Shown piece by piece: positions 9,739 through 20,655 of a stretch of 64,000 bases of DNA. Position numbers and translations under genes: made by a program. The notes under the pieces are model-generated. The model saw only the letters and a program-made list of their open reading frames with translations, was not told the DNA's origin and searched no databases. The DNA is taken from NCBI RefSeq assembly GCF_050947875.1, contig NC_134568.1, positions 266,279,815 to 266,343,814 of the forward strand, given 5' to 3'. The DNA is from Dermacentor variabilis (lineage: Eukaryota > Arthropoda > Arachnida > Ixodida > Ixodidae). Position 1 is the stretch's first letter; each line of letters opens with the position of its first letter.

Positions 9739-10072
9739 GGCTGCTCTGAATGCTGCTTTCTCTACTGCTTACTATTGTCTTGCCGCAAACTAACCCGGCA
9801 GCAACGACAACCACAATTACCAGCTCTGTTTCTGACACTAACAAAAGCCTGGCAAAGCTCAGAAGAAGAAAGTCCCGCACTCACCAAACCTCGCAGGCAG
9901 GAATTCCGCGCAGTCGTTCCGCTGCAGGCAACCAGTCGTCACACAGGGCTCGTTGCACTGCTCCCGGATCGTCGTTGAGCTGCTCAGCATACCGTCAACT
10001 GCATCTCTTCGCTGCTGGCCTCCGTTGTCGCGATCTCGCCGCTGGCAGACCGTTGTTTGAAGTCGTAGGCGA
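9739..10072 (-). other. Untranslated leader of the gypsy-type element
   Basis: About 330 bases between the primer-binding site and the gag-pol ATG. It contains two related GATCTC(A/G)CCGCTG(C/G)C segments near 10030 and 10073. No ORF of note lies in the sense direction. Confidence 0.6.
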
Positions 10073-10090
10073 TCTCACCGCTGCCAACCA
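10073..10090 (-). other. Primer-binding-site candidate
   Basis: Two bases after the end of the 5' LTR the minus strand reads TGGTTGGCAGCGGTGAG. It begins with TGG, the complement of a tRNA CCA end. I could not assign the primer tRNA by eye. Confidence 0.5.
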
Positions 10091-10380
10091 GATGTTTGGG
10101 ATCGCGACACTGGAGCGATCGGATGGGAACTCGGCGCTGACGCCCGTGGTTGTACCTGGGTCGCAAGCCCCAAGGGTAGCGTTGGCCTGGCGGCCTGGGG
10201 TACAATTGGAAGCATCCGAAGGTCCCGGCAAAGCATGAGTCGACTGGTAACAACAAAACGACTGGTTTATTTTAACATCGCAAAGAGTTGGCGGTCAGGT
10301 TGACCGAAGTAGAGAGACGGGAGAGCACTTTACTCAGCAGAAGAAATCGGAGCCCTCCTTTTGGCGTCCGGGGGCAGCTG

Positions 10381-10388
10381 TTTTTATA
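10381..10388 (-). promoter_or_regulatory. LTR TATA box (5' LTR copy, likely element promoter)
   Basis: The same TATAAAAA motif as in the other LTR. Transcription would start roughly 25-30 bp downstream, near 10350, giving an untranslated leader of about 600 bases before the start codon at 9738. Confidence 0.6.
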
Positions 10389-10465
10389 CTCTCGCAGTTG
10401 AGGGCAAGAAGGAACCCCTCAAAAGACGAGCACGTGAATGTACAATGGGCTAATGGTGACGCACA

Positions 10466-10677
10466 CTGTCGTGGCGCTGCGCACGATCTCGTAGCACCCT
10501 GTCGTGGCGCTGCGCACGATCTCGTAGCACCCTGTCGTGGCGCTGCGCACGATCTCGTAGCACTCTGTCGTGGCGCTGCGCACGATCTCGTAGCACTCTG
10601 TCGTGGCGCTGCGCACGATCTCGTAGCACTCTGTCGTGGCGCTGCGCACGATCTCGTAGCACCCTGTCGTGGCGCTG
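10466..10677. repeat. 33-bp tandem array in the 5' LTR
   Basis: Same array and copy number as 4122-4333, at an offset of 6344. Confidence 0.95.
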
Positions 10678-10712
10678 CCGGTCGGACACAATGACTGTAA
10701 TGAGAGGCTGGT

Positions 10713-10947
10713 CCCTGCTTTGGCATCGCCTGTTTCGGGCACAATGACTGGAACGAGATCCCTGCTTTGGCATCGCCTGTTTCGGGCCCAATAACTGGAA
10801 TGAGATCCCTGCTTTGGCATCGCCTGTTTCGGGCACAATGACTGGAACGAGATCCCTGCTTTGGCATCGCCTGTTTCGGGCCCAATAACTGGAATGAGAT
10901 CCCTGCTTTGGCATCGCCTGTTTCGGGCACAATGACTGGAATGCGAG
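10713..10947. repeat. 47-bp tandem array in the 5' LTR
   Basis: Same array, copy number and alternating unit pattern as 4369-4603. Confidence 0.95.
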
Positions 10948-11091
10948 GAGGATCCCTAGGCGGTCGCATCGCCGCAGACGCGCCTGGAAACACCTGGCGA
11001 TGAGTGTTGCGGCGACGACGATCGGGCCAAAATGTCTGCCGCCCGCCGTAGTCGCGCCGGCAAAACCACGTGTCGCAGGCGAAACGCAACA

Positions 11092-11095
11092 GGGG
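11092..11095. repeat. Target-site duplication, right copy (GGGG)
   Basis: GGGG directly follows the CA end of the right LTR, followed by one more G belonging to the LINE. The G run makes the exact duplication length uncertain by one base. Confidence 0.75.
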
Positions 11096-12258
11096 GAAGG
11101 CAGCTATGAAGGATCAGGTAACAACAGATTTGCTGAAGGTTGGTAGGCAGATTGTCCTAGAAAAACTGGCCACCTTGCATACGCAATGCCTCATGACCTC
11201 GAGCGTACCGGAATCTTGGAAGAACGCTAACATAATCCTAATCCATAAGAAAGGGGATGCCAACGACTTGAAAAATTAGAGACCGATCAGCTTACTGTCC
11301 GTTGCCTACAAAGTATTTACTAAGGTAATCGCAAATAGAATCAGGAACACCTTAGACTTCTGTCCACCAAAGGACCAGGCAGGATTTCGTAAAGGCTACT
11401 CAACAATAGACCATATTCACACTATCAATCCGGTGATAGAGAAATGTGCGGAATATAACCAACCCTTATATATAGCTTTCATTGATTATGAGAAAGCGTT
11501 TGATTCAGTCGAAACCTCCGCAGTCATGGAGGAATTACGGAATCAGGGTGTAGGCGAGCCGTATGTAAAAATACTGAAAGATATCTATAGCAGCTCCACA
11601 GCCACCGTAGTCCTACATAAAGAAAGCAACAAAATCTCAATAAAGAAAGGTGCCAGGCAGGGAGATACAATCTCTCCAATGCTATTCACAGCGTGTTTAC
11701 AGGAGGTATTCAGAGACCTAGATTGGGAAGAATTGGGGATAAGAGTTAATGGACAATACCTTAGTAACTGGCGATTCGCTGATGATATTGCCTTGCTTAG
11801 TAACTCAGGGGACCAACTGCAATGCATGCTTACTGACCTGGAGAGGCAAAGTAGAAGGGTGTGTCTAAAAATTAATCTGCAGAAAACTAAAGTAATGTTT
11901 AACAGTCTCGGAAGAGAACAGTAGTTTACCATAGGTAGCAAGGCACTGGAAGTGGTAAGGGAATACATCTACTTAGGACAGGTAGTGACCACGGATCCGG
12001 ATCATGAGACTGAAATAATCAGAAGAATAAGAATGGGCTGGGGTGCGTTTGGCAGGCATTCTCAGATCATGAACAGCAGGTTGCCATTATCCCTCAAGAG
12101 AAAAGTGTATAACAGCTGCTTCTTACCAGTACTCACGTACGGGGCAGAAACCTGGAAGCTTACGAAAAGGTTTCTACTTAAATTGAGGACGACGCAACGA
12201 GCTATGGAAAGAAGAATGATGGGTGTAACGCTAAGGGATAAGAAAAGAGCAGATTAGG
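11096..12258 (+). pseudogene. RTE-like LINE 3' half: reverse transcriptase core
   Basis: Reading resumes at the codons GKAAMKDQVTTDLL after the LTR insertion. RT motifs follow in order: IILIHKKGD, RPISLL (just after a stop at 11277), DQAGFRKGYST, FIDYEKAFDSVE with a catalytic Asp (about 11478-11515), ARQGDTISPMLF, and FADDIALL with the catalytic Asp pair (about 11772-11796). A stop at 11922 precedes the thumb segment EYIYLGQVVTTD. The C-terminal part includes TYGAETWKLTKR and ends at 12256. The motifs are those of an RTE-type reverse transcriptase. In-frame stops at 11277, 11922 and 12256 show it is decayed although the palm motifs are intact. Confidence 0.88.
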
Positions 12259-12498
12259 GGAGGGAGCAAACGCGAGTTGATGACATCTTAGTTGAAATCA
12301 GGAAAAGTAAATACGAACGTCAGTGGGAACGAAGATATATATTGATTTTGAGAAAAAGATAAATCTTTAAAGAAATATAGGCAAAATGTTAGACTGATAA
12401 ACGCGTATGGATTAACTGATTGGCTCAAGGAGGCTGGGTGACTCTTTGTCGCTGCCCCGTTTCGAAAGGGATGCCAATAAATCATCATCATCATCATC

Positions 12499-13389
12499 TT
12501 TACTACCTTTGGAATCGGCCCAGGTCGTAACCGAAGAGGTTGTAATGTTTCTCAGGCGGAATACAACAAATCTACTCATGCCATCATATTGTCGCTGTCG
12601 TGTGCATCCATTGTCGTGATGCGGTCGCTTTGCTGTGGTCGCACACATGCTCGCGTGCCACACACAATTGACTAACACGGACATTTTTCGCAATCTGGTA
12701 ACACTTTGCGTAAGAAAAGACGATGTTAGATAGCCAGCTGCCTGCAAAATGCTTCGCATAATATGGATTCGCACAGTGCGTGGCATATGGTTTCTTTAGC
12801 ACTTTCTTTACCTGCCCGATGCTATAACACAGCACGCGCAAAGCAATACGAACGTCAGTGGAACGAAGGAAGAGCGTTACGGCAGTGCACGTGCAACAAC
12901 GCTGCTTACAGGCATCGCGTCTCGTGTAACACGATGGTAGGGTGCACAATTTGGGGGACCAGTGCTGAGCAGGAGGCGCTATGGCACTTTTAGTGTACGA
13001 CTAAAATAAGCTGACACAGTGCGGCATAGAGGTCGCGAACATGGCGTATATCAACGTTTGCTTCAGCCCGACGCGTCCCACCGAGCTCTGTCCATGGCAA
13101 TACACGTAGTGGGGAGCGCATGCGTTCGTACGCTCTAGCAGGCTGGTGCCCAGTCGGCTCAAAAGATGGACATATGTGCCTCAAGTTATGCGGCGAATTT
13201 GCTGAATCTGCATATACTTCTGAAAACTTTTCTCGGCTCGCTATAGACTGTCTGTTGCGGCGCTGCTGTTGGCAGGCGGTTTCAGCGCTGGTTGTCCATT
13301 GAATTGGATTGGATAAAATTTATTAAAGGTCGTGCAGGACGCGCGTCAGCGCGCCGGCAGGACTCCGTCTGTGCCCTGCTTGAGAAACA
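12499..13389. other. Unassigned sequence with a possible LINE tail near 13300
   Basis: No gene is recognised. At 13281-13330 the minus strand reads TTTAATAAATTTTATCCAATCC, which looks like the polyadenylation signal and tail of a LINE 3' end. A 24-base segment at 12845-12868 matches 12310-12334, inside the RTE-like LINE, except for one missing G. Confidence 0.4.
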
Positions 13390-14350
13390 TTGCAACCTCA
13401 TGGAAAAGCATCGGCGTTTTTCCAGCGCGAATATTATCAATTAGGGGTGGCAAACTGGGCTACTTGTATTATGTTACAAGGGTGTATCAAGCAGGTCACA
13501 TTGGCGTTTCCTTATACTTCGTACGCTAACCGAATCCATGTTTACACGGGCGGTTCGGTTTCGGAAAGTTCGATGGGCGTCACTGTTATACCATCTTGAT
13601 CGGTCGTCATCAAGTTTAAGGCCTCACACGTCACGACATCTAATGGCTTCGAACTGACCGCTCTTCACGCTGCTGTGGAATACATTGAAAAAGAACCACC
13701 TTGCAAGTGGGCAATATTTTGTGACTCGAAAGCAGCCCTCCAAAGTCTACGAAGTTTACGAGGTTGCGACGTGGAAATTATGACCAACTGATGTCCCAAA
13801 TCAACGGAATTGGTCATCGTGTTTATGAATGAGGAGATGTATAATATTTCAGTGGCTGCCGGAATGGTGTGGCATCGTTGGTAATCACTTCCCCGGTGAC
13901 ACTGCCCAACGTGGCCAGGCTGCAGCAGCGACACTCCTTATACCTTTATCGAGGATAGACGCGGCAAGATAGCTTCGCAATCTCGCGCGTACCATCTCGT
14001 TGAGTCACTGGAATACATGTACATCGCAGAACTCTGACTGTCTATTACACAGTCTCGGCCCATGAATAAAACTGCAATTACCAACAAACCTTTCCCGATG
14101 TGACACAACACTACTGTGTTAGCTGTAGGTAGGAGCAGCCATCACGAACTCTTGCAACTATCGCATTGGAACGGTGGACTCGCCCATGTCCGCTAAGTTC
14201 AAGTGTGAAGAGACCATCAATCATCCTCTGTGCCACTGTTCTCACTTCGATAAACAACACTAGACTTTCCGGTGCGCCTTGTATAGACTGGACGACAGGC
14301 CATTTACAGAAACAAAAGTCTTGACAGCCTGGACTCACAGCTCATCAGAC
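13390..14350 (+). pseudogene. I-like LINE remnant: RNase H and C-terminal CCHC region
   Basis: From about 13540 the plus strand reads HVYTGGSVSESSMGVTV, the start of a LINE RNase H in which the first catalytic Asp of YTDGS is Gly. A stop near 13599 is followed by FELTALHAAVEYIEKE, with the catalytic Glu, and AIFCDSKAALQSL, with the second Asp. Near 14200-14340 a frame reads EETINHPLCHCSHFDK and LYRLDDRPFTE, the zinc-knuckle-like C-terminal region typical of I-like LINEs. Stops and shifts lie throughout. Upstream RT and endonuclease are absent. It ends where a foldback element begins. Confidence 0.78.
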
Positions 14351-14353
14351 CAC

Positions 14354-15169
14354 ACATGCCGGTTGTTTCACGTAACTTGAACCAAGGATTTAAAAAAAGT
14401 GGTTAGTCGCAGCTGAATGAAACCACGATATATAGTTTGCCGTGATGCGGCGCTCCATATAGTATTTTTTTATATTCCGCTTAATTAGTTACTTAACTAA
14501 GAGGAATTATGCAAAATAACTAATATTCACTTTAGGGCCAAGTGCTTTTCGTTACGTTGTAGAGGGGATTCGGAAACGACCGATCCAATTTTTTGTGGCA
14601 ACGCGTACATGCTGCGTGGTTACTTTTTTTCGACGGTTAAGGAAATTCCGTGAAATATGAAATAAAAGCACTTGACTGGGCTCATACGCTAGCGTATGAT
14701 AGCACTCTCTACCGCGCTTCGTGCGAAAGAACCGTTCGCGCGGACCGCGGCTCTAGGCATCGGGCAGGGAAAGGAAGCGCCGTCGTCCCTGATAAGCGAT
14801 AGCCTCGACGCATGGTTGAGCGCGCTGCAATGCGATAGCGCGAGAGCGCAGTCACGTGGCTTTATTTCATATTTCGCGGGCATTCTTGAAACGCGGAAAA
14901 AAAAATGACCACGCAACATGTACGTGGCCAGAAAGAATTGCATTTGTATTTTCTGAACCCCCTCTACAACACAGCGAAACGAACTTGGCACTAAAGTGAA
15001 TATTTAAAATTCTGCATAATTCATTCTAATTAATTAATTTGGCGGAATGTAAGAAATACTCTAAGGAGCGCCACATGAAGGCAAACCATATGCCATTAGT
15101 TTCATTCAGTTGCGGCTAACCAGATTTTTTTTATTCATTGGTTCAAGTCACGTGAAACAACCGGCATGT
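14354..15169. mobile_element. Foldback (long inverted repeat) element, 816 bp
   Basis: The left end ACATGCCGGTTGTTTCACGT is the inverse complement of the right end ACGTGAAACAACCGGCATGT, apart from a few internal changes beyond it. Pairing continues inward for about 325 bp per arm; for example, GAAATATGAAATAAA near 14650 pairs with TTTATTTCATATTTC near 14866. The GC-rich centre (about 14690-14845) is unpaired. No coding capacity is evident, so it is a non-autonomous DNA element. Confidence 0.85.
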
Positions 15170-16974
15170 TCCCACATGCGCCATAAGATGATTGTGCTGC
15201 GGCGGCCTGAGATGGCGCGACGTGTCACCAGGCAAACGCGAAAGCATCCCTGTTGCGCACGCGCCTCATATATGACGCGTTTCGGCGATTGCAATGTGGT
15301 GTATCGATACATTGCTTCAATGTTAATCGCAGTAACGTCGACAATCATTTTGAAATAGGTCCTACCGAATTTTTCGTACTTCGCTTCAGCAACTGACCTA
15401 AAATGTGGATTCAGACATATTTTTGATACTAAAATGATGTCCACTGTTTGATTTATATAAAACTAATGGCAATGTTCCGCACATTATCGCAGGTTAACAT
15501 GACATAATTCGAATACTCCGTCACGTCTAAACCAGAGTTTATGGCTAAGAAACAAAATTCAGCGACGATTGCGATACTCCCTATTGCAAAATTTGAGCGC
15601 AGCTCTATACGTGCTTTCATTTCGCGATATATTCGCTGGCGCAGACAATCTGCCTCGTGCGGCAGGTTGCGAACGGAATGAAGTGTCGCGCGACTGCCTC
15701 GCTAATTGGCGGATTGCGAGAGGCAGCGCATGAGTGACGCGTGGGCGCGATTCACAGCAGCCGCATGCAGCGCTTTGTTTCCACATATGGCATCGGTGGC
15801 GTCATCAGTGAAAAGACAGACGCGCTGTACTCTGGCGCCATCTCGTAGCCATCGTCGCCGCAGAGCCCGGCTTGCACGGCACTACGCTTTTCTTCTCACG
15901 CTTTCGCCGTATCCTCCTCCTCGTCTTTCCGCCTCATGGTTCCGCTGCACCCTCCTCATCCGCTTTCCTCCTCGCGTTGTTTTCGCTATCGCCGTCTTAA
16001 TAGGCGGAAAGCTTTCATTTTACTGGGGGGGGGGGGGCGGAGGCGGAGGGCGAGCAGCTTTCCAAACCGCACATATATATCTATTTATTTCACTTGTCCT
16101 TGAAGAATTGTTCGCTGCACTGACGGCGCTATTTGAGTACATGCAAGACCTCATAGCAGGAGACAGTTCAATTTCACAGCCTGAGCCCTCTCCCACCACC
16201 AAGAATATGGCGTATCTCGGCGGTGTAATCTTCCTTCGTGGAATTGTCGCATGCTTGGCTATCACTAATACTGCTTCGCCTTTCCGGCGAAACTGCAGCC
16301 TCGCTCTGTCTTTTTTTTTCTTTTTCTGTGAGTCCGAGTATAAGCGCTCAAATAAGCTGATAAAGCAGCGCCCTGAAGTAAGCTGATTGAGAGGAACTGC
16401 ATTGCCTGTCGCGAACCCGAAGAAACAGCGCATCACCTTGATAATGGTACGGTAGGAGCACCAACAGCAGGTTTCGCGGCCTTGCAGTTATTCCTTCTAC
16501 TCTACGTCACACTTATTACCCGTCTCTCAAGGCCCACTGATTACATTCATAACAAAAGCCCCTTGATAACGCGGCCGAAGCGCCGCTCTGACCGCGCACG
16601 AAACGCGAAAAGCAATGTAATTAGCATAGCATGTTTCAAAATCCTGGCTTTGCTCGCACTGCATCGACAGAGGGCGCGCGCAGCTATATTTCGCGCCAGA
16701 ATTTTGCTTTCGACCAAAGCCAAATTAAAGTGACGGTTTTAGTTTTCATGAGAGTGTATACGTGCTGCAAAAACAGGTTCATGGCAAAAAATAAAAGCGA
16801 AATAAACAGTCCGGGAAGCGACCCACGTGTTAAGAAAAGGCAAAAACGATGCGTCAAAGTAAATAACCGCTTATAAATGATCCGAATTGGCGCTTGGTAC
16901 ACCTGCATAAAAAAAAAGCATCAGATTTCAGTACGCTCTTACTATCTATGAAATCGTAAGCGCCGTTGAACACT
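15170..16974. other. Unassigned sequence with a G-tract
   Basis: I see no gene or named repeat. A (G)12-14 tract with GGCGGAGGCGGAGG lies at about 16025-16052. Open frames of up to 226 codons around 15706-16386 run through this tract and poly-pyrimidine DNA and have no family motif. Confidence 0.4.
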
Positions 16975-17205
16975 AGCTGCTGCCCAGAGGACGTCTACGC
17001 CGTGCTGATGCTACAGCCCGGGCACAAGAACAGGCTCGTGCAGCCGAGCTCAAGCAGCAACTGCTTACCAGGGATCCGGCAGCCTACCAAGCTGTCGTTT
17101 AATGAACCGCCGGGATCAACCCAGTGATAAACACCGGGGCCGCACGTTTCAGCTTGGCCGGTTAACCATCTGTACGGAGTGCTTGGGCGGTGATTTTTTT
17201 TCATT
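16975..17205 (+). repeat. Dispersed repeat with a short coding-like segment (copy 1)
   Basis: This stretch is similar to the reverse complement of 32618-32890. One frame reads ARAQEQARAAELKQQLL followed by DPAAYQAVV and a stop. The 3' part (ATCAACCCAGTGATAAACAC and GGGCGGTGATTTTT) is also shared. The charged helix-like coding segment and its stop are conserved in both copies, so it is probably the C-terminal end of a mobile-element ORF with its 3' untranslated part. I do not recognise the family. Confidence 0.6.
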
Positions 17206-17269
17206 ATTTTCTTCATTTCGTACTGGATAACTCAGAAGGAGCCTGTTCGAGGGCGCTGCTTTATGATGT

Positions 17270-17642
17270 GGGTTGGAGCCACGTGCAGTAACTCTAATGC
17301 GGGTGGGAGCGCAGTCACGTGGTATTCGCCATATTTCACAGGGTTTTATTTATCAGTCGGAAAAATTATGCCGCAATTACCACGTCACTGAAGATACTGC
17401 AGTTAGATGTCCCTTGGCTGTGCCTACAAATGCTCATTGACACTTTGATAATTATGATAGTACATCTCGAGTTAGATAATTAATTACAATTATCTAATGA
17501 AATCTCAGTAATCAAAAAATTACTGGCAGGTACTCCACTGTGCTGGAAACAATATACATTAGATTTTCTTGGAGTAACGCGTTGCTTTTCTTGTTTAAAA
17601 TCTTGGTCCATGATAGTCAATTGGGACACCCTGTATATATTT
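17270..17642 (+). mobile_element. Foldback-type element, one arm only
   Basis: GCGCAGTCACGTGG at 17311 followed by a TTTATT-rich stretch resembles the inner right arm of the 14354-15169 element. The right end is TTGGGACACCCTGTATATAT, the inverse of a TACAGGGTGTCCCA terminus. The opposite arm is missing or too diverged. Confidence 0.5.
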
Positions 17643-20160
17643 ATGACCTCTGCATGCGAGTGACGACGTTTCCATCCCTAATAAGTATTGTAAGGTATTA
17701 GAAGTGTTTTTTTTTATTGAGTCGTTAGCTTTGCTTACTCGAAAGAGAAGTGCTACTGAGACACATACCATTCAGGTGCATTTGAGACGCCGTTGATGAA
17801 AGACTGCCGAAGGAGTCACTAAAGCCTACAGGTTTTTTCTCGGGGTCAAAAAAGCACGCAAAGCGTTTTGAAGCGAGGTTAACATAACGCAACATATTCA
17901 TTCTCTAGGCATAATCTATTACTACCTTTAAAATAATTATTAATTGGCTACCTCCTTCTCTTTAAAAATATAGTAAACTTGGTCCTGTCTATATATTTAA
18001 ATATATTGTATATGTGCATGGTGTTTACAGTGGAAATTTAAAACAATGTTGAAGTGAGAAAATACGGATGAGGCAGCCGCCGCTGGTACTTCTACTGTGC
18101 TTGCTCTCCTATTGTCCGGATTTATAGAAATGAAGCAAAGTATGAATTAAAATCCGTGCACGTCCGCGCCCACAAAGATGCAGTAAGCTATTATCCACAA
18201 TAAATTTTTAAGTGAAAAGGTCGAGGGAAGTCAAAAGAAACCTTAAATGATGTGGGTAACAAAAACTCTGGCAATGACACGTTAGGGGAGTGGGGGTAGG
18301 CTTCGGCATCGCCCCGCCCCCCCCCCCCCCGCCCCCGGAAAATTCCGGAGGGGCCTGGGGCCCCGGAGCCCTCCCCGTAGTAGGTGCCCATGGCAGTCTT
18401 TCATCGGCCGCTGTGCTCCGCGTTCGCTCTATCATCACTTTCCGTGCTCGTTCGCTCGGTAACGAGGGACACCGACGCCGATGCTCGCCGCTCGGGCGCA
18501 TACGAGCTGCGCTCTCAAAAATTGGGAGAGCTGTGCAACTTTCCGCAGTTGCACATCGTAGAAATAGCGAACTGCTGCCAGTATTGCTTATATAACTTCT
18601 TTCGCCTCGTTGCTGAGACAACTGCCCCGTGCAACGCGGCACGCGTCTCGGCGAGTGGCGAGGGATGTGCTGCATTTCCTTCGCCTTCAGCAAAAAGGGC
18701 GCACAGTCTCTAATCACGGGCAGAAATAACGTAGCCAGGATCGGCGCCAAGTTCGGCAGAGATTTTCCTTCATTGTAAAATATAAAAGTGCGCGCGGCTA
18801 AAGTCATGCAACAGGGAACCTGAAAAGCGCCACTGCATTGGGGTGTACCGGACGAAAGGCTTTGCAGATAGAGTTTCGCTTAGATATTTAGAAAGCGGGA
18901 GCAAAAAGTAAGTGAGAGGACTCGAGAGGGGATCAAGTCGCGCGCTCGGCTGCATGACAGCGCACCCTTTGCCAGCGCAAAGCGCAAGAAGGAATGATTG
19001 GCACGAAAGCCGAGAGAGCTCGTGCGCGCGGCGGAGGCGCCGAGGCGCAGACACCGGAGCGCGCGGCGGCCCTTTCGACCATGGATTTCCGATGCGCCCG
19101 AAGCCAGCGTTGCCAAATCGATGCGAGCTCCCCCCCCTTACCCCGTCTCCCTACAACCGAACCCTTCCAGCCGGCTCTCCAGCACCGCTCCCCCCGCTCC
19201 GTTATCGCACTTCCTGTTGCTTCGAAAAATTGTTGCGCGTGCCTGCGAAATAATTCGGCCGCGCTGGCGGAGTCAATGAAACGCCGAGGTCCGCGGCCGC
19301 GCTGGGGCCCCTCGTGGGCGCCTCGTCCGCGCTGTTGGTAATTGCGCCCGGACGCCCGTGGTCCGAGGGCGGCTAGTCGATGCGGCCCGCCAAGGACTGG
19401 CCCGGGCTTCCACTTTGCCGCCCGAGGCTCGGCGTGTACACGGTGGCGGGAAACCGGGCGTCGGCTCTCTCTTAATCAGCGTCGGCGGCTCCCGGCCACC
19501 CACACTCGGTTTTTGGCCTGGGCCACTCACGTTCCCAAGCTCCCAGGGAGCGCCTGGAGGCCGGCGCACATTAGGGGAGCCCGAAGGGAAGCACGAAAAA
19601 GGAATCCGTTTGTTCCAGAATTCACACGTGCGAGTAATGCATTAATGCAACGTCTCATTCTTCGGTTCGTCGGCGTGGGCTGTGTTTACGAAAAAATAAA
19701 TGAGTATTCGTGCGAAAAATGTGTCGACATGTACGCGAAGAGCATCACTGACGACCAGCTAATAACGATATTAGCAAAGTAATTTGTTTTGCAGCCTCAT
19801 AAATATAGTACTGACTACGTTGGTCCACGTTGGAAAGAAATCAAGGTAAACTTAACATTATTCGGAACGCGTTCCTATTATATACCCTTTATTTGGGAAA
19901 TTATACAACCACAATAGAAGTTGAAACAGAGAAAAAAAAAAAAGCAGAGAGAAAACAATGTGTTCGTGCTCGCGAAGACACTGGCAATGGGAGTCTATAA
20001 GCCACTCATCCAGCGCCTTTAGAAAGCGCGGCAACATCATCCAAGCAAAATAGACAGATATATGCTTGTTCGCAGTGATACTGTACTTAAACATTCCCTC
20101 CAAGTGGCTAAAGCGCTGTAGCTAAAGTATAAATTTTAGTCCACGGGAATATTTTCTGAC
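17643..20160. other. AT-rich sequence, then a GC/CpG-rich block (about 18300-19600)
   Basis: No gene is recognised. A C-tract lies at about 18316-18335 next to GGAAAATTCCGG and GGGGCCTGGGGCCCC palindromes. The block from about 18330 to 19600 is clearly richer in G+C and CpG than its surroundings and could mark a promoter or CpG island. Several long open frames on both strands there reflect base composition. Confidence 0.4.
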
Positions 20161-20385
20161 CCGCCGCGGTTGCTTAGTGGCTATGGTGTTGGGCTGCTAA
20201 GTACGAGGTCGCGGTATCGAATTCTGGCCTCGGCGGCAGCATTTCGCTGGCGGTGCAATGCGAAAACACTTGTGTACTCAGATTCAGGTGCACGTTAAAG
20301 AACCCCAGGTGGTCAAAATTTCCGGAGTCGGCGTGCCTCATAATCAGAAATTGGTTTTGGCACGTAAAACCCCCCAGTTCTTTTG
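20161..20385 (+). mobile_element. tRNA-derived SINE, full length
   Basis: The head reads CCGCCGCGGTTGCTTAGTGG with an A-box-like region and a degraded B box (GGTATCGAATTC, about 20213). The body has GTGCACGTTAAAGAACCCC and AGGTGGTCAAAATTTCC and ends TTTTGGCACGTAAAACCCCC. It is the same family as 20808-21031, 44785-45011, 49803-49945 and 55727-55960. Confidence 0.88.
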
Positions 20386-20454
20386 GGTAATATTTTCTGG
20401 AAATCCTTTTTGTTTCTTCTCATCCTTCTTTCATTATCACCCATTGCTTCGAGC

Positions 20455-20655
20455 AACCGATCCAATCAATAGCGGAGGCGCGGTGGTGTCCGAGCCAATG
20501 GCCCAAAGCCAGAAGGGGCAGCATACGATAACTCTCGTTTGCCATACTTTGGGTACACCTGAAAGAACGCCGGGTGGTCAGAATTAACCCAGAGCCCTCC
20601 ATTACGCGGTACCTCATGGCCCGCTGTGCAGTTTTGGTACGTTGAATAGATAAAG
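20455..20655 (+). mobile_element. SINE fragment, 3' half, diverged
   Basis: GAAAGAACGCCGGGTGGTCAG, then CAGAGCCCTCCATTACG and TTTTGGTACGTTGAA match the 3' half of the SINE family in degraded form. It lies between a plus-strand and a minus-strand copy of the family. Confidence 0.55.

Larger units (their letters stand above)
10093..11091 (-). repeat. 5' LTR of the gypsy-type element
   Basis: About 999 bp, the partner of 3750-4747. It drives minus-strand transcription toward the gag-pol ORF starting at 9738. A TATA box lies at 10381-10388 and AATAAA at 10266-10271. The U5 terminal 31 bp carry roughly ten differences from the other LTR, whereas the other 968 bp appear identical. Confidence 0.93.
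3746..11095 (-). mobile_element. Ty3/gypsy-type LTR retrotransposon, integrase before RT, with GGGG target duplication
   Basis: A full-length element of about 7.34 kb (3750-11091) is transcribed on the minus strand. It has TG...CA LTRs at both ends, a primer-binding-site candidate next to the 5' LTR (right), a G-rich purine tract next to the 3' LTR (left) and one 4.5 kb gag-pol ORF without internal stops. GGGG flanks both sides (3746-3749 and 11092-11095) as a 4-bp target duplication. There is no envelope-like ORF between pol and the 3' LTR. The near-identical LTRs and open reading frame indicate a recent insertion. Domain order is described under the CDS. Confidence 0.95.
2360..12498 (+). 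mobile_element. RTE-type LINE split by an LTR-element insertion
   Basis: Two LINE segments, about 2360-3749 and 11092-12498, form one element when the intervening LTR retrotransposon is removed. The left part holds an APE-type endonuclease and the start of the RT linker. The right part holds the RT palm, thumb and C-terminus. The 3' end is ATGCCAATAA followed by an (ATC)n tail (12481-12498), as expected for RTE-type elements, which end in short simple repeats. No RNase H domain is seen. The pre-insertion length would be near 2.8 kb. Several in-frame stops make it non-autonomous now. Confidence 0.85.

Noticed and set aside
15706..16386. 226-codon plus-strand ORF
   Set aside because: It crosses a G-tract and pyrimidine-rich DNA, has no family motif, and the opposite strand is open as well.
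18208..18807. 199-codon minus ORF in GC-rich DNA
   Set aside because: It includes the poly-Gly translation of a C-tract, and there is no domain. Open frames are expected at this base composition.
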